Assembly: GCA_961205875.1 (NCBI GenBank)
Contig: OY540822.1
Span: 14,634,501-14,698,500 of the forward strand
DNA from: Sialis fuliginosa
Taxonomy: Eukaryota; Arthropoda; Insecta; Megaloptera; Sialidae
Reading direction: 5' to 3'
DNA length: 64,000 nt
Shown here in pieces: positions 26,116 through 39,366 of the stretch. The position numbers and the translations under genes are program-made. The notes beneath the pieces are model-generated. The model saw only the letters and a list, made by a program, of their open reading frames with translations. It did not search any database and was not told where the DNA came from. Each line of letters opens with the position of its first letter. The stretch's first letter is position 1.

Positions 26116-29100
26116 TATTCACTACACTCTTCAAACTTGTTGACTATGGAAAAATGGATTTGTTATTTACCGCCAATTCATATTCGTGCTAATATTTACC
26201 TATTTCCTGTAAACTTCTTTGTGCTATAAGCCCAATAATCAAAATATTTATTATTAAACCGGCTTATTCTGATAAATTACTAATTATTTACATTATGTCT
26301 TTATGTATTTCATTTAAAACACTAAACCGTTTATTTTGATTAAAAAAATAACTTGAGAATGAATTAAATAACAGATAAAGACTAAACAAACAAAACATTT
26401 ATGTTTATTATGATGAAAAGCATTGAATTTTGTTTAGGCAATTTATAAATTCCTCCCACGAGTTTGATAATATGAACAATGTTTCCAAAACATTTAACTC
26501 CGAAAAGAACATAGGCCAAGATGTAATTCCAACAATTCAGCAAATATTTAAAATGCAAATAAAACGTTAAAAATTAGAGAGTAGGAAATTGAAGCCATGG
26601 GGAGTATAGTAAAGGGAGTGACAATAGCATACTGTGTCGTTTCTTATCCAATTTCTTTTGCACCCACCCTTATTTCTACAAACCCTATACTCGACTCTTT
26701 GCGATTCTCAAGACCTATTCTTAGCTATTTCTTTTTCTACACTTCACTAAACAATTTTATAATTTTTTTTAAATTATTCAAAACAAACAATCATGTACCA
26801 AATTTCCATAGTCTCATCACAAGTAAATAATAAATACACTTGTAAAAAAGAGTAACTTTTCTTAAAGTCAAGTAAATAGTTTAAATGAAAATAAGATTAA
26901 AAATGCCTGGAAAAAGAAAATAAATTGTATACACGCTTTGGGAATCATTAATAGGTACAATTGAGGGTGAAATAAAGTGTACAAAGAAGATAATACCGTC
27001 TAAAGCATCGTATTGACGATATATTTTATTCCGTTACGCTTAGAATGTGAAACCGTGTAACTCTTAAGGGTAATTTTACATTTTTACCCCTTATCAACAT
27101 GTAAACAAATTACTTATACCTTGCAGTTTGATGTAAAAAATACTTCTCGTCTTGGAATACCAGACTTTTAATTAATGAAATTTTATTGCTACAGATCCTA
27201 AGGGTAGCAATTTTAGCCTATTTTTAATTTTATTTCGATTCTAAGATGTATGTTTTTCAATATGAATGAAATGCAATTTATTCAATTTCATAACATTGTT
27301 TAATATAATAAGTTGTTATTTTGTTTTATAATAAATTTTCTACATAAAGCTTTTTTTCTAATCATAAATTTCACACCCCTTCACAACATCTGTACAAAAC
27401 GTTTTTATTTTTCTTTTAATTTGTTCAACGCATTTAAATTTAACAAATTAAATGTGCTGTATCTAATTGAGTTTTTTTTGTATCCTTATCCAATTTTATT
27501 TTCCCATCTTCTTTTTTATGTACACATATTTAAGATATATTTAATTAACTTTTCTCATTTTTAACGGAAATAATATAATTTATATTATTTGTCAGTAACA
27601 CCTTTGGCTTCCACTTCCAATGACAGATATTGCAAGTGGGTGAAGTAGCCAGTTGGAAAGGGGGTGAACGTGGATTCTACAACCCCATTGTAGGTCTATA
27701 TACACTTGTATTGAACTAAGAAAAAATGTTCTGTCAAAGCTTTTCCTTATTGCTTTACAAGTTACAAATGACTGCGTTTATTGATGTTTATCCTATTCAA
27801 GGTTAATCGCCAAAAGAAATCTCTTGTATTACACCAACTTTATGAGATTCTACATATACATATATATAATATAATATATACATATTACGTCGATACAAAA
27901 TTGTATATTGCAATATGTTCTTGGATTTTTACTAACAATAAGTATCCTACAGCGTGCTAACAAACAAAAGATCTTTTGTATTCAATGTAAAACACAAAAC
28001 TAAAGGCCCTAATTAAAACAATCAGTAGTGCTATTTGAAATATGAATAAGCAGAGAGTGGAGAGTTTACCCTGGAAAACCTATCCTATAAAAATAATTAC
28101 TTTATTTTAATAATTATTTTAAACACATTTGATGTACTAAAAATTCGATTCATAGGAGACAATTTTTTTTTAATTCGGTAATGAAAAATTCATATTTTTT
28201 AAAGATTTAAACTATATTCATATTATTTAATAAATATAATTACTTTTAATAAATAAAACAAATCTTAAATGATCAAAACTAAGTAAAACTATTTGATAAA
28301 AACGATAGAGAAACTTGTAAGGGATTGAAGCTTTCTGAAATTCATTTTAATTAGATCACCTTAAGCCACGACCTCACTATAATGAAGACAAACATTCGGG
28401 TAACTTCTAGTGTATCGATATCTCTCCCCCTTTGTATACAGAGTGTTCCTTAACACATGCAGCGTTTATAAAATAGCACAAACTTGAAAGAGAAAATATA
28501 TATACACCCAAAGGGAATCACTTTAAAAATCAAAGACTGGAAAAGGAATCGATTTTGTTCAATGTAACTTAAATTGATATATGGTATTATAATTCAGTTA
28601 TTGTTTTTATATAATAGAAATGTTTTGTGCTCGCTCTGTATATTTTTCATCAGGTGGCAATGTTATCTTTGCAATAATCAACATTAACATAACCCCCTTC
28701 GCTTTAAATTCAAACGTATCGTTTTAACGCACCCATCTAACGTTACGTTACGTATATTCCGTTACAAAGTACTCGTTTCACACTGCCCGCTGTAGATTTA
28801 AGATAACCACGGTGATAATTTTGATAAATATGTCAATCTTGTAGACTTGTTGTGTCGTTGATTATATTTGCATAAATTTATATTCAGAAATGATCTTTAT
28901 ACTAAGCATTATCTTTAAAACAGTAGGTGCCAACTATATAAGAAGATTATCCTTCAAAACATCACACTGCACTACAATTTGTTTATTTTGTTTTGTTTTC
29001 AATACATATTTTAATAAAAAATAAATAATCTCCGGAAAGACGCGAGTTTTAGAAAAATTTAAAATTTCTTTACGTAGGCACCTGATATTATTATTGTTAT

Positions 29101-31009
29101 CTTTATCTTGCATTCTTATACTGGGTAGATAAAAATAATAAAGACATATATAATTTTTGTTGAAAATCAAATAGTTGAAAAAATTTCCCTTGAATATACA
29201 GCAATACTAGAATATTTTTATTTACTAATCGTTATAATTTAGATTCTAAATATAAATAAATAAAAAAAACTGTTTAGAATTATTAATAACTTACCGACAT
29301 TTAATTATTAATTAAGAATAACAAAAAGCTTAATAAATATTTACTTCGCAGTGAAAATGAATTGTTAATATTAAATATTAAACGTTTTGTGAACGTATAA
29401 GTTTTGATTAATTGATTTTGAATGTAGAAATTTGTCAGCTCAGTGGTCGTCTGACAGTTTGGTGTTTGTTACACACCAGGGGATCCCCCTTCTTAGACAC
29501 GCTTCTGTAAAACACCAACACTGTGTTAAAACGCATCATACTAAATAATAAATTCATTATTATATTATTACTTTTCTTGCATATGAGTATATATATTTAA
29601 TGGTCCAATAGTAAGAAACAATATCCAAATGCATTATCAATAATATAATTAATCAAAAAAATGTCGAGTGTGGTTCGTACCGCATTGTTTTTAAATTTAT
29701 TCGATTATGTTAATTTAATTTAATTTTAGCATATTTAAGAACCATAATAGGTAATTTATTTTTTGAAAATGTGTTAATCTGCCCCCTCCCCTACCCTCTA
29801 GATCAAACGATTCAGTAGCTAAAAAGCTTTTGATTTTAGTACGGAATTTTTGCAACTTGCAACATATTGTTAACAGTGTACTAACGAAAAATTTATAGAG
29901 ACTGTACTGTGATTAGACAGACTTACATGAATATCACGGCTGCCACTACAGATAAATAAAACATATATCATTCTAACAGTTGGTATTCAACGTCATGCAG
30001 TTAAAAATGTGCGATTCGAATTAGAGTAATTGAATTTAGATTCAGGTGATATTTCATAACTTTTGATAGGAGATACGCTCTCTTCAATGTAATTAATATT
30101 AATTGATTTTGTTAAGGCGCCAAACTATGTGTATTTAGGAATATATATATTTAAGTCAGTAAATTTAATATAGCACATTTGTAAGTTTCTGCAATATCCT
30201 TGTTTTTATTTCAGCAGTACATTTCTCGCTAATATTACTTTATAAGTATCAAATAAAATTAATATAACCATAAAAGTAATGGTTAATCACTTTTAATAAT
30301 CGTTAAAATAACCCCTAATAATATTTTGATTGGTATTTGAAACAATTTAAAACGTGTTTCATTGTAATAACAATAAAGTACAGCATATTAGTTAGAGGAA
30401 AAGAGTTATGCCATACGAACACCTCGATTCGTATTAAAGGTATAATTGGTATAACATACCTATGTGCATTTACATTGTGTTTAAATTCGGTAAACAGTAA
30501 ATAGATTTTTGTTAAATATAAAAATTAAATATAATTAATGTCATAGGAAGAAAACTGAGAATACATTTAATATATGAATTAAAAAATGAGCGATGTGAAA
30601 CTACCCATATGTATGTACATATACCATACTTTCTAAAAGGACGATATTTTGGCCATTGTCCACTAGCGACGCTATAAAGCAATATAGTACATATGTCGCC
30701 AGCCCTCCCTTGCGTAATCCATCAGTTTAGTTTTTGATATTAAAAGTAATTTAGGATTTTATCTGGCTAATATACAAACACCAAAAAACATATATTACTT
30801 CTTTAATATCGTGCTCTTACAATGCAATTTTGTACAATTATTATGTAATTGAAACAAACATAAAATATCGCATTAGTCAGTAATCGAAATAAAATATAAA
30901 AAACATGTCTACAACAAATAAGTTTATGAAAGTGACGGTGTATGGAAGACAGGTGAAGAAATAGGGGAAGTAAGGGGTCAGGGAGCAACAGTATCCTTAA
31001 TAGGAACTA

Positions 31010-31130
31010 AAAGAGCCGAGCGAAAAGTTTAATCAAATGGATTAGATTTAATCCGTGGCCGGTCGAACCTCTCCACGGTAGTAAAGTAAGGACAGGGGGA
31101 TGTGGAGGGTAGAACACCTTGCCCATAAAA
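31010..31130. promoter_or_regulatory. Island with inverted K50 homeodomain sites
   Basis: GGATTAGATTTAATCC at 31039-31054 is a perfect inverted pair of GGATTA sites, the core bound by Otd/Bicoid/Six-type K50 homeodomains. It is followed by a CCGTGG/CCACGG stem at 31053-31078. It lies in non-coding intron, so an enhancer role is inferred. Confidence 0.3.
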
Positions 31131-33024
31131 ACGTACAAACTGCATCAACATAATTTTTACACTAGAAAATGTAACTTTTATTACCGAGTTACGGCCACAT
31201 TTTACGAGCGAATTTTTCTACTTAAAACTTTAAATTAACTCTTAAATTGTATACTTCAATAAATACACATTTACTTATTCGTGCATATATAAAATGCATA
31301 TTATTATATGCCAGATATATTTTAATTTAATTTGTTTATCAAACAAATGCTATCTTAAAATTGACCAATGGGATTCTAACAAATCGCGAATTAAATGAAT
31401 CATTTCTATTTATTATCGTACATTTTTATGGTATATCACTACGCAGGTATGAGAATAAATAAACATAAACAATAAAAATGGTTTTATCTTTTGAAATATA
31501 CTCTTTAAAAGGGCAACATTCACTTAAGTGTCATTAAATGGACTATAAAAGAATCATTCTATAAAAAAATAAAGACCGGAAAAATGCCCAATAACTACAA
31601 TATGAAAATCCCTTTAAATCGAGATAAAAAGTATAATAATAATAATAGTGACATAAAATACAATATAATACATTCTCTATCTTTACTAAGTCATACTATA
31701 TATGTGCATATATAATATATATTTTGTAATAGAGAAAGAAAGAAGTTAGATAGTATGGGGGATTTTATATGATTGTTATATGTATATAAAATTGTCCTTT
31801 GACCACTGGTCTATCGGAATTGTTCCCATTATGTAAACGATACGGTCAGACCAGCTGGCGGATAACCCCTGCCAAGGGATGGAGGGGATGGGGGTAATCA
31901 AGAAACTACAAATACTATTCACCCTTGCAATCATTTCCCCCACTTTCAGATAGATAGATATATTTATTTATACCTCAAATTGTGATCTTTCTTATTTACA
32001 CATATGTACATAAGAGTATATTATATATATATTGTTTATTTATAATAATTGAATTCAATAAATGCAATATTTAACCTAAATTCTACAGTAAATCAGTGAC
32101 TTTAAACCTACATAAAATACATTTTTTTTGTTTCAAGGGCAGTTAATTTAATTTCTTACAATTTCGCATATTACAAACTAAATAATATTACATATATTTA
32201 TTTTATATGTAATAAGAACTGAAGGGTTTTACTTGAAAACCGGTTAATCATGTTTTTGTATTAATATGATGAATTTATTTATGTCAATTTGAGTTTACAA
32301 ATTAGCGTTAAATAAGTACTGAATATATTAATTATACAAACAAAACAACTGAGGCTTTCGCGGTGTCTTATTTTCAATGGTAAATGTGTATATTTGTATG
32401 TATATATGTGGATGTACCATATATAGATTATCTTTATTTGCTCACGTTTAAAATAAAATAATAAAATAGTAAAGAAATAAAGAAATACAGTTTGGGTAAT
32501 AAAATTCGTCCGCAGTGGGCACAACTTTGATGAGCTTTCTAAGCTTCCAAACAGCTTTCACACACCGCTGCAATGTTCTTTCGAGTGTAATAAATGATTC
32601 AAAAGAAAAAATACACAACCGGAATTATAGTTTTTTAGTTTCGGCTTTTTCAATATTATTTTTATATTTTATAACTTCATATTTTAAACAACAATTACCT
32701 ATATATTTGTTTTGTTTATAATACATACATATTTTATATTTATATTGTTATAAGCAATAATTGTCAATCTGTATTAATTTTTGTATACATACATATAACA
32801 AAATTATATTAATGTTCCTTTAAGAGTATTAAAAAAACATATGTTTTTTAGAATATTTGGATTAAGCATTTGGAATTTATTATTATATAATATATACATT
32901 ATATCAGAATTAGTATTTATGTTACACATGATAATTAATAATCTTAAACACAACACGTTCTATTAATAGGCGGAACGTTTAAGTCAATATTAGTTTATTA
33001 TTATAATATTATTTATATGTATGT

Positions 33025-33275
33025 GATTTGAGGGCCTAAAATGATATGTCCGGTCCTGTAGTAGTATTTATGATGAGTACGGCAGGCGAGGGTATGGTAC
33101 ACATCAGTAATGTATGGGAAGATACTGGCCAGTGGGTACTTTTATGACTTTTCCCGTCGATACTATTAGATGGAAATGTTTGGACATCAGAGGTCGTACA
33201 GGAAAAACAGGAAAATAATCTTTATATATTTATACAGTTAGGGTTTTCCCTTTTGCCCCGTTACGCGGCCGCCAA
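33025..33275. promoter_or_regulatory. GC-richer island, possible enhancer
   Basis: Normal-complexity block with GTCCGGTCCTGTAGTAG, TTTATGATG, TTTTATGACTTTTCCCGTC and ACGCGGCCGCC. TTTATGA is an Abd-B/Caudal-type core. There is no exon signal. Confidence 0.2.
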
Positions 33276-33690
33276 GAACCGAAAATTGATCTGAAAAATT
33301 GTTTCGTGAAAATTTTATATTGCTGATATGTTTTCAGTTTCTCACACTTGTCTCTCTTATGAAAATATATGAAGGAGACTTTTCCGCATAATGGAAAATT
33401 AAATCGATTGAATTTTCAATGCATTCTCTACAATTTTTCAGATGAATATTTTACTTTAGTTTTTAGTGATCACAAAAAATACTCTTTTCTTATAACATTT
33501 TTCACAATCAAACTGTATGCGCTCTGATGTGAAAACATCCGTGATAAATAAACTATTTAAATCTGAAAATCGATTTAATGTAGATTCACCCGTTACCTAG
33601 AAAATGCAAGTTAAAGATAAAATTTATGCATGGCGTTATACGCATTTTAAATAAAAAATGTCTGCAGCGACTTAATTATTAAATATAGCT

Positions 33691-34240
33691 AAGACTGGCA
33701 CCAGTTTTGGCCGCTATAAGAGCAAAGTTTACTGTTTTTTTATTGACGGACTTCTTTTTTGTAATTCTCATAAACTCATGTTACTAATAAAACAAGTAAC
33801 TATTTAATCAATTTAATTACCAAAGTCCGCAAATATAGTATGTTTTTTTAAATTATAGCCTCTTATTTTGTTAGTTTTTTCTCCAATAATGGAAAAAGTA
33901 AAACCAGTAATGAGCATGCAGTGATGGGCACTTGCTAATGATTACAAAATGATAAGTACTACGATACAAAAGATATGCATGAAAGAATCGTCAAATTTGA
34001 AACAATGTAAAGCAATTGATATGATAATATAATAATTAATAAATAAATTATAGTAATAATTAGTTTAATGTCCACCACCGGCCGATTGTCTTCAGATTAC
34101 GCTGTAAGACAGTTAAATGTATATAGATTAATATTCAGAAATGGTAGTAATTAAATATCAACAAATATTTCAAATTCAGTACATTTAATTAAAAAATAGC
34201 CATTACTGGGATCATATCCAAGACTGGTGCTAGTACCTTA
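33691..34240. mobile_element. MITE family A, copy 3
   Basis: Left end AAGACTGGCACCAGTTTTGG (internal deletion of GTACT relative to copy 1), then GCCGCTATAAGAGCAAAG and AACTCATGTTACTAATAAAA, ending CCAAGACTGGTGCTAGTACC. Internal order as in copy 1. Confidence 0.78.
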
Positions 34241-34954
34241 TATGATCTTTACAAAACGTCCGTACATAAATCAAATCTATTTATCTAGTATAATTACTTA
34301 TGAGATTTCAAATAACGTGATAGTACAGATTGTATCAAAATCAACACAAATTGACAAATTTTACTCTAACCTACGATTTTGAAAATATCAAAAGTCAAAC
34401 ATTTGCATAGTTAATAAATAAATATTATTCGAACCCATTGTATAGGATATGAAATTAAAACTTCAGTTTCATTTGTTATATGTTTTCTAGTGGTAAATCT
34501 AATAGCAGCAAATAATGTAACCAGCAGTAAATACATCCGCGAAAATTCAGGGACAAGAAAAAATAACAAGTCACGTGGATACCACCATATTGATGTAATG
34601 GCTTTATTCTAGATATACTAAATGACCATTTGTAGCGGTGATTTTCTATTATTAACTGGACATTATTTCAACTATCTGATAATATTATTTCTGGAATCAT
34701 TCGATGATGAAACAAATATATACGGCCAAATTTCGCCTATTGAAATTTATTATAAACCACATCTAGAAATTGAATATAACAATTTGAATTTGTAAATAGA
34801 GTATATGAAAAAATAAATTTATTCATGGTCGGGTAGATACTTATTTTTCCGAACCGTCTAAAATAACATACGTACTAGAAAAATAATCCTCACAATGTAT
34901 TCAGAAAGTTTTCTCTAAGATTTTAAAAAATATATGTTACTTAATTTTATTATC
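34241..34954. other. Intron 3, stretch between MITE A copy 3 and MITE B copy 1
   Basis: AT-rich. Contains a lone GGGTTCGAATAAT motif (minus strand, near 34430) like the SINE T-arm relics. Nothing else is seen. Confidence 0.5.
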
Positions 34955-35375
34955 TATATACAGTGTATTCCAAGTTGATTAAGACATAGGAAATTTAACA
35001 TGGGTACAATTAGAAATGTTGTAGTAACCTTTGGTCAAATTTAACGATGTGTGATTGGTGCAATTCGAAATGCCGCCTCGAAACTAACTGATAAATTTTA
35101 AATTAATCAACAGTATTTTGTTTTCAACTTTTATAAAGATTAAAATACATTAATGAAATTAAAATAAGCATCCTAGATAAAATTATAATAATATTTTTTG
35201 GCAAATATAAATTTGAAAACAAAATACTAATTACTATTTTATTAAATTTTGTGGCGGCATTTCAAAATTCACCAATAACACATAGTTAAATTTGACCAAA
35301 GGTTACTACAACACTTCTAATTGCCCCCATGTTAAATTTCCTATGTCTTCATCAACTTGGAATACACTGTATATA
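34955..35375. mobile_element. MITE family B, copy 1 (TA-flanked)
   Basis: Ends TATATACAGTGTATTCCAAG and CTTGGAATACACTGTATATA are exact inverse complements. The inverted repeat continues imperfectly for about 130 bp (GACATAGGAAATTTAACATG, GTAGTAACCTTTGGTCAAAT, and complements). The TA flank and CAGTG start resemble Tc1/mariner-like MITEs. Non-coding. A second copy is at 61881. Confidence 0.8.
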
Positions 35376-38300
35376 CAAAATGTAGAAAGAAAACATAAAA
35401 TTTAAGCACCCACTAAGAAAGGATATTGATACGTAATCTGCAAATCTGTTTATACATATTATAAATGTGATTTTCGGGTAAAGTATTCTACATGTATATC
35501 GTGATTTTTCAAATTGTAAACAAATGTACATAATCATATATATTCTAAATAAAAATGTTTTTTACAAAATTTATAATGTAAATTAAAGTAAAAATTTTAA
35601 ATACGGACCTGTATTGGTACATACACATACATACGCACATGATATACTCATATGTACATAAGTGTTTGTGGGTATGCTTGGGTCAATGCCGCAGATGACC
35701 TCTGTGGCTCGTGGGAACTTTAAGGTCTATTAGTGGCCCCTTCAAGTAACAAACAGCCCCAACTTTGCTTCATAATACCTCTCCTTACGTTATTTCATCT
35801 AATGCTACTTTATTAATTAGTTTCTAGATTTAAATGTTTCTGTTATAACGTAATTATCATTTAAATACAAAATTTTAACGCATATAAAATACAAAGTTTC
35901 GAGTACGGTCCTTTTACGTGTTATGAAAAATCCCTGGGAACGAAGCTTGTTTTTGCAAAAACCGACTTATTTTTCCAACATACTCATGAAGATTTGCTGT
36001 GACCAAATCTAATCTTTCATCTTTATCTCAAGAACAGTGTGTCTCATGTAATTGACATGAGAATATTTTTTTAATATATAAATATACATATATGTATTCT
36101 TTTTTAACTTTTTCAAGTAGCTGAAAGTATTTTTATTATTTTATTCAAAGCTATATATGCACATAAAAAAAAACAACTTAAGTTCACAAATTAGAACGTT
36201 TTTCAAATCTATGATATTAATAGATATAAAATAAAATAAGTAAAAGAAAAATGTTATAGTTTTCCCCCTGTGACAAAAAAAAAACATCCCTCTAGCTGCA
36301 CTCGCTGCACTCTGTCCAATTTTTATGATAATTTAACATACGATAAAATCAGCCGACAATATATATATGGAAAACAATACGTCAAGTTTTTCGTTGAGAT
36401 GTAATCGGGATGCTATCATTTTTCGCTAGCCACAAAACATAGGAAAATAAATCAAAAACGTTTGCTGTGAGAAAACTCGAGAGGCGAAGGTACAGGACAA
36501 ATCTTTATGGAAAATTCGCTATAGGGGTTAACCATTTATTTCAAGGGCATTTTGATTGATGAATCGGGCATATGTACTTTATTTAGTTTTTTACATTGTT
36601 TTTCTATCTCTATGACCTCATACCATCAAAACTTGGTTTTATTTTTATTATATAAATATCTACAGACTTTATAATCAAATATATCCTAAATAAAAATTTG
36701 TATAAATAGATTAGTTAAAGAGATAATACAATTATAAATAAACAAACTGATTTTTACAAAGAAACACTAAAGATATATATTTATATCATTAAGCCTGCAA
36801 TTTAACTTGATTATATAGGATTTGTACAAAAAGTGTAAAATATGCACGTATTTAAATTATACAATTTATGACTCACGCTCACATATACTATATTAAATGT
36901 AGGTACTTATTGCTTTTCTATATAATACTTCGCAGGGTTGGTTGCACATATTTTTAATTTAGATAATTAAATACATACTAATGTATTTAATATGATAAAA
37001 ATAATCATTTTAATTTAATTCTTTTTGTAAATAAAACTACGAATAAAAAATAAAAAATCATAAATAAATAAAGTAAAAATCAAATTTCTAGTAGAGTATG
37101 TTTTGGCCTGTGGTGTACACGAATAGCAAAGTGGGTACAAGTAATCAATCTGATCTATCCGGAGCAAAGAAATATTGTTGTTAGGACGATATATCGTATG
37201 CGTGTTCACGGCCACACTGGGAATAGGCTAGACATGATTGGCCGATTTATGGCGACATATTGACTATTTATGTAATAACTTGTCGGCCCAAGGAAACGGA
37301 AGCTGGCTCCCTGTTTATTCTACGGGAACCGGTTGCGCACACAAAAGCTCAGCTTTGCGGAAAACATTGCGGATCGAAAAGTGACGTATGAAATATTTAT
37401 TTGGGTTTATTTATACAAATGGATATTGCTTAATACTGATAAATAATGGTTACTATAATGTATGTACAGTTAGGTAGTTGCACTAAAAACTAATTGAACC
37501 TAAATTATTTGTAGAATGTTAGTTAATATTATGCATCATTTTATTAATGTTATCCTTTATTTATAATATAACAAAATAGAGAATTTATAAATATAGTAGG
37601 TAGATAAAATTATATTTTACAAATAATTTTAAAAAATTTTAATATCGCAATTTTTACTTTCTCCTTTATATATTTAAACTATTCAGAAAATCAATGGGGG
37701 TTCCTGTAAATAGAATATTTTATTTATTTTTTAATTACAATAAGAACAAAAATGTATGTACAATATGATTATTACATAATTTACTATATTAAATAATAAA
37801 TATTTCAAATGATTTGCAGAAATATATGTTCTTAAAAATATCTTCAACGTTTTTTCCTTCTTTTTTTTACAACTTCTTAGAAGAAATAAATAAAGAAAAT
37901 TAAATTATGTTACATATAATTGACAACACAAAATGTCAGTACTAAATGATTAAATTAGGCAACTAACATAGTTATTTAGGTTACTATGTTCCCGTGAAGA
38001 AACGTTGTCAATCGAAATTTAACGCCCTCGCCCTAACAATGCCACCCTCAGATAATACAATCTTCCCCTTCCGTATACCGTAATGGGCACAATCAAGATA
38101 ATCATTGTTTAACTTGAAATATGTTACAAAAATTTTGGCTATAGTTGCAAATATAAAATACAAATTAATATATATTTACCAACCAAATACATTTTAAGTA
38201 CAATTAAGTTTATATTTATCTTTATTTTATGTACCTTTTAACAATATAATGGAAATCTTTGCGAGTCTCCTGTTGAATATAGTGTCTAAGTTTTTAGGGG

Positions 38301-39259
38301 CATTATGGGTAACGTTATACCTCAAGAGATCTAAGGAAGACATAGGAAAGTAAGGTAACTTGTTTATTTACTTAGTATATAGCACAAAGTTTCTTGTGAA
38401 ACATTTTAATGCGTTTTACACGTATTACAAGTACAGTACAGTACAGGTACCTTTATAAAGATGAATTTCAAGTTTTAACTTCTGTTAATGCATGCGAGAT
38501 GAAATATATAATGTTGATAAGTTTATTTAAAGTTTTATAACAAACAAAACTGCCAAATTTATTTTAACATACCCAAGTATACTTTCTATTTTTCAAGCAT
38601 TAACAATATATTTCCAACTCCCTGAAATGAAGTTGGCACAAAACGCAGTCTAAATCCTTAATAGTTGTAGGAAAAGCATACTCCTTGAGAGTAGATTATA
38701 GTACAGCTTTTATTGCAGCTTTTCTAGTAGTTATACTTATCTTAGAGCACTTTCTTAGCTGTAACCACTTTTAAAGAGTATTATTTGTTAGAAAGTACAA
38801 ATCTTCTATAAGTCATAAACATAATTTATATAAACACTATGTATTATTGTCTTTATTAGTTGTAAGTGTTCTTATTGTTACGTCGTTGGGAAAATAATTA
38901 TATGTTAAACATAATTTATTTTTCTATTCTGTTAATTTTGTTTTCAAATTAATATTGATATAGTAATATAATTCCATATTTTGTTGTTTCATTTGTTATT
39001 TTATACATAATGAAAATCTAATGCTTGAAATTACAATAAATAATCAAAAGTTTATATTTCCGTGATAGATAGAGTTCTTGATTTGTTTTTTAAATACTTT
39101 TTGCATAAAAATAAAAAAAATTTAATAAACTAACAAAGAAGTAAAAATTGAATAGTTAATATCTCAGCTTGGCGCGATCCTACAGATACAATTTTTTTTT
39201 AAATGTAGCTTACACTATTATCTTTAAGAGTATCACGCACTTAAAGACCCTCGCGACCT
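35376..39259. other. Intron 3, third stretch
   Basis: AT-rich and non-coding. A GC-richer patch at 35680-35770 (GGGTCAATGCCGCAGATGAC) and the island at 37090 stand out. No exon, RNA gene or full transposon was found. Confidence 0.5.
37090..37395. promoter_or_regulatory. GC-richer island with a Grainyhead-type site, possible enhancer
   Basis: Contains AACCGGTT at 37327-37334 (the palindromic Grainyhead/CP2 consensus), GCCGATTTATGGCGAC, CCCTGTTTATTC (forkhead-like) and a TCGGCCCAAGGAAACGG block. No splice-flanked frame. An epithelial or tracheal enhancer would fit a trachealess-like host gene, but this is inferred. Confidence 0.28.
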
Positions 39260-39366
39260 CCTTCCTTTAAAAAAAAACATTTATTGGGGGGGGCTCAGCC
39301 CCCCCGACGGTAATATTGGGGGGGCTTGAGCCCCTTAAGCCCCATGTAGTCAGCGCCCCTGTAGAG
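39260..39366. repeat. G/C-homopolymer hairpins, likely transposon end
   Basis: GGGGGGGCTCAGCCCCCCC at about 39285-39305 is a near-perfect hairpin. It is followed by GGGGGGGCTTGAGCCCCTTA and AGCCCCATGTAGTCAGCGCC then CCTG. Such G/C-rich ends with CAGGGGCG-type termini occur in insect DNA transposons; the partner end was not found. Confidence 0.45.

Larger units (their letters stand above)
24771..33690. other. Intron 3, second stretch
   Basis: AT-rich and non-coding apart from the islands listed at 25905, 31010 and 33025. A palindromic TATA-rich stretch lies at 27850-27890. TATACAGAGTGTTCC at 28436 looks like a transposon terminus without a visible partner. No exon was found. Confidence 0.5.
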
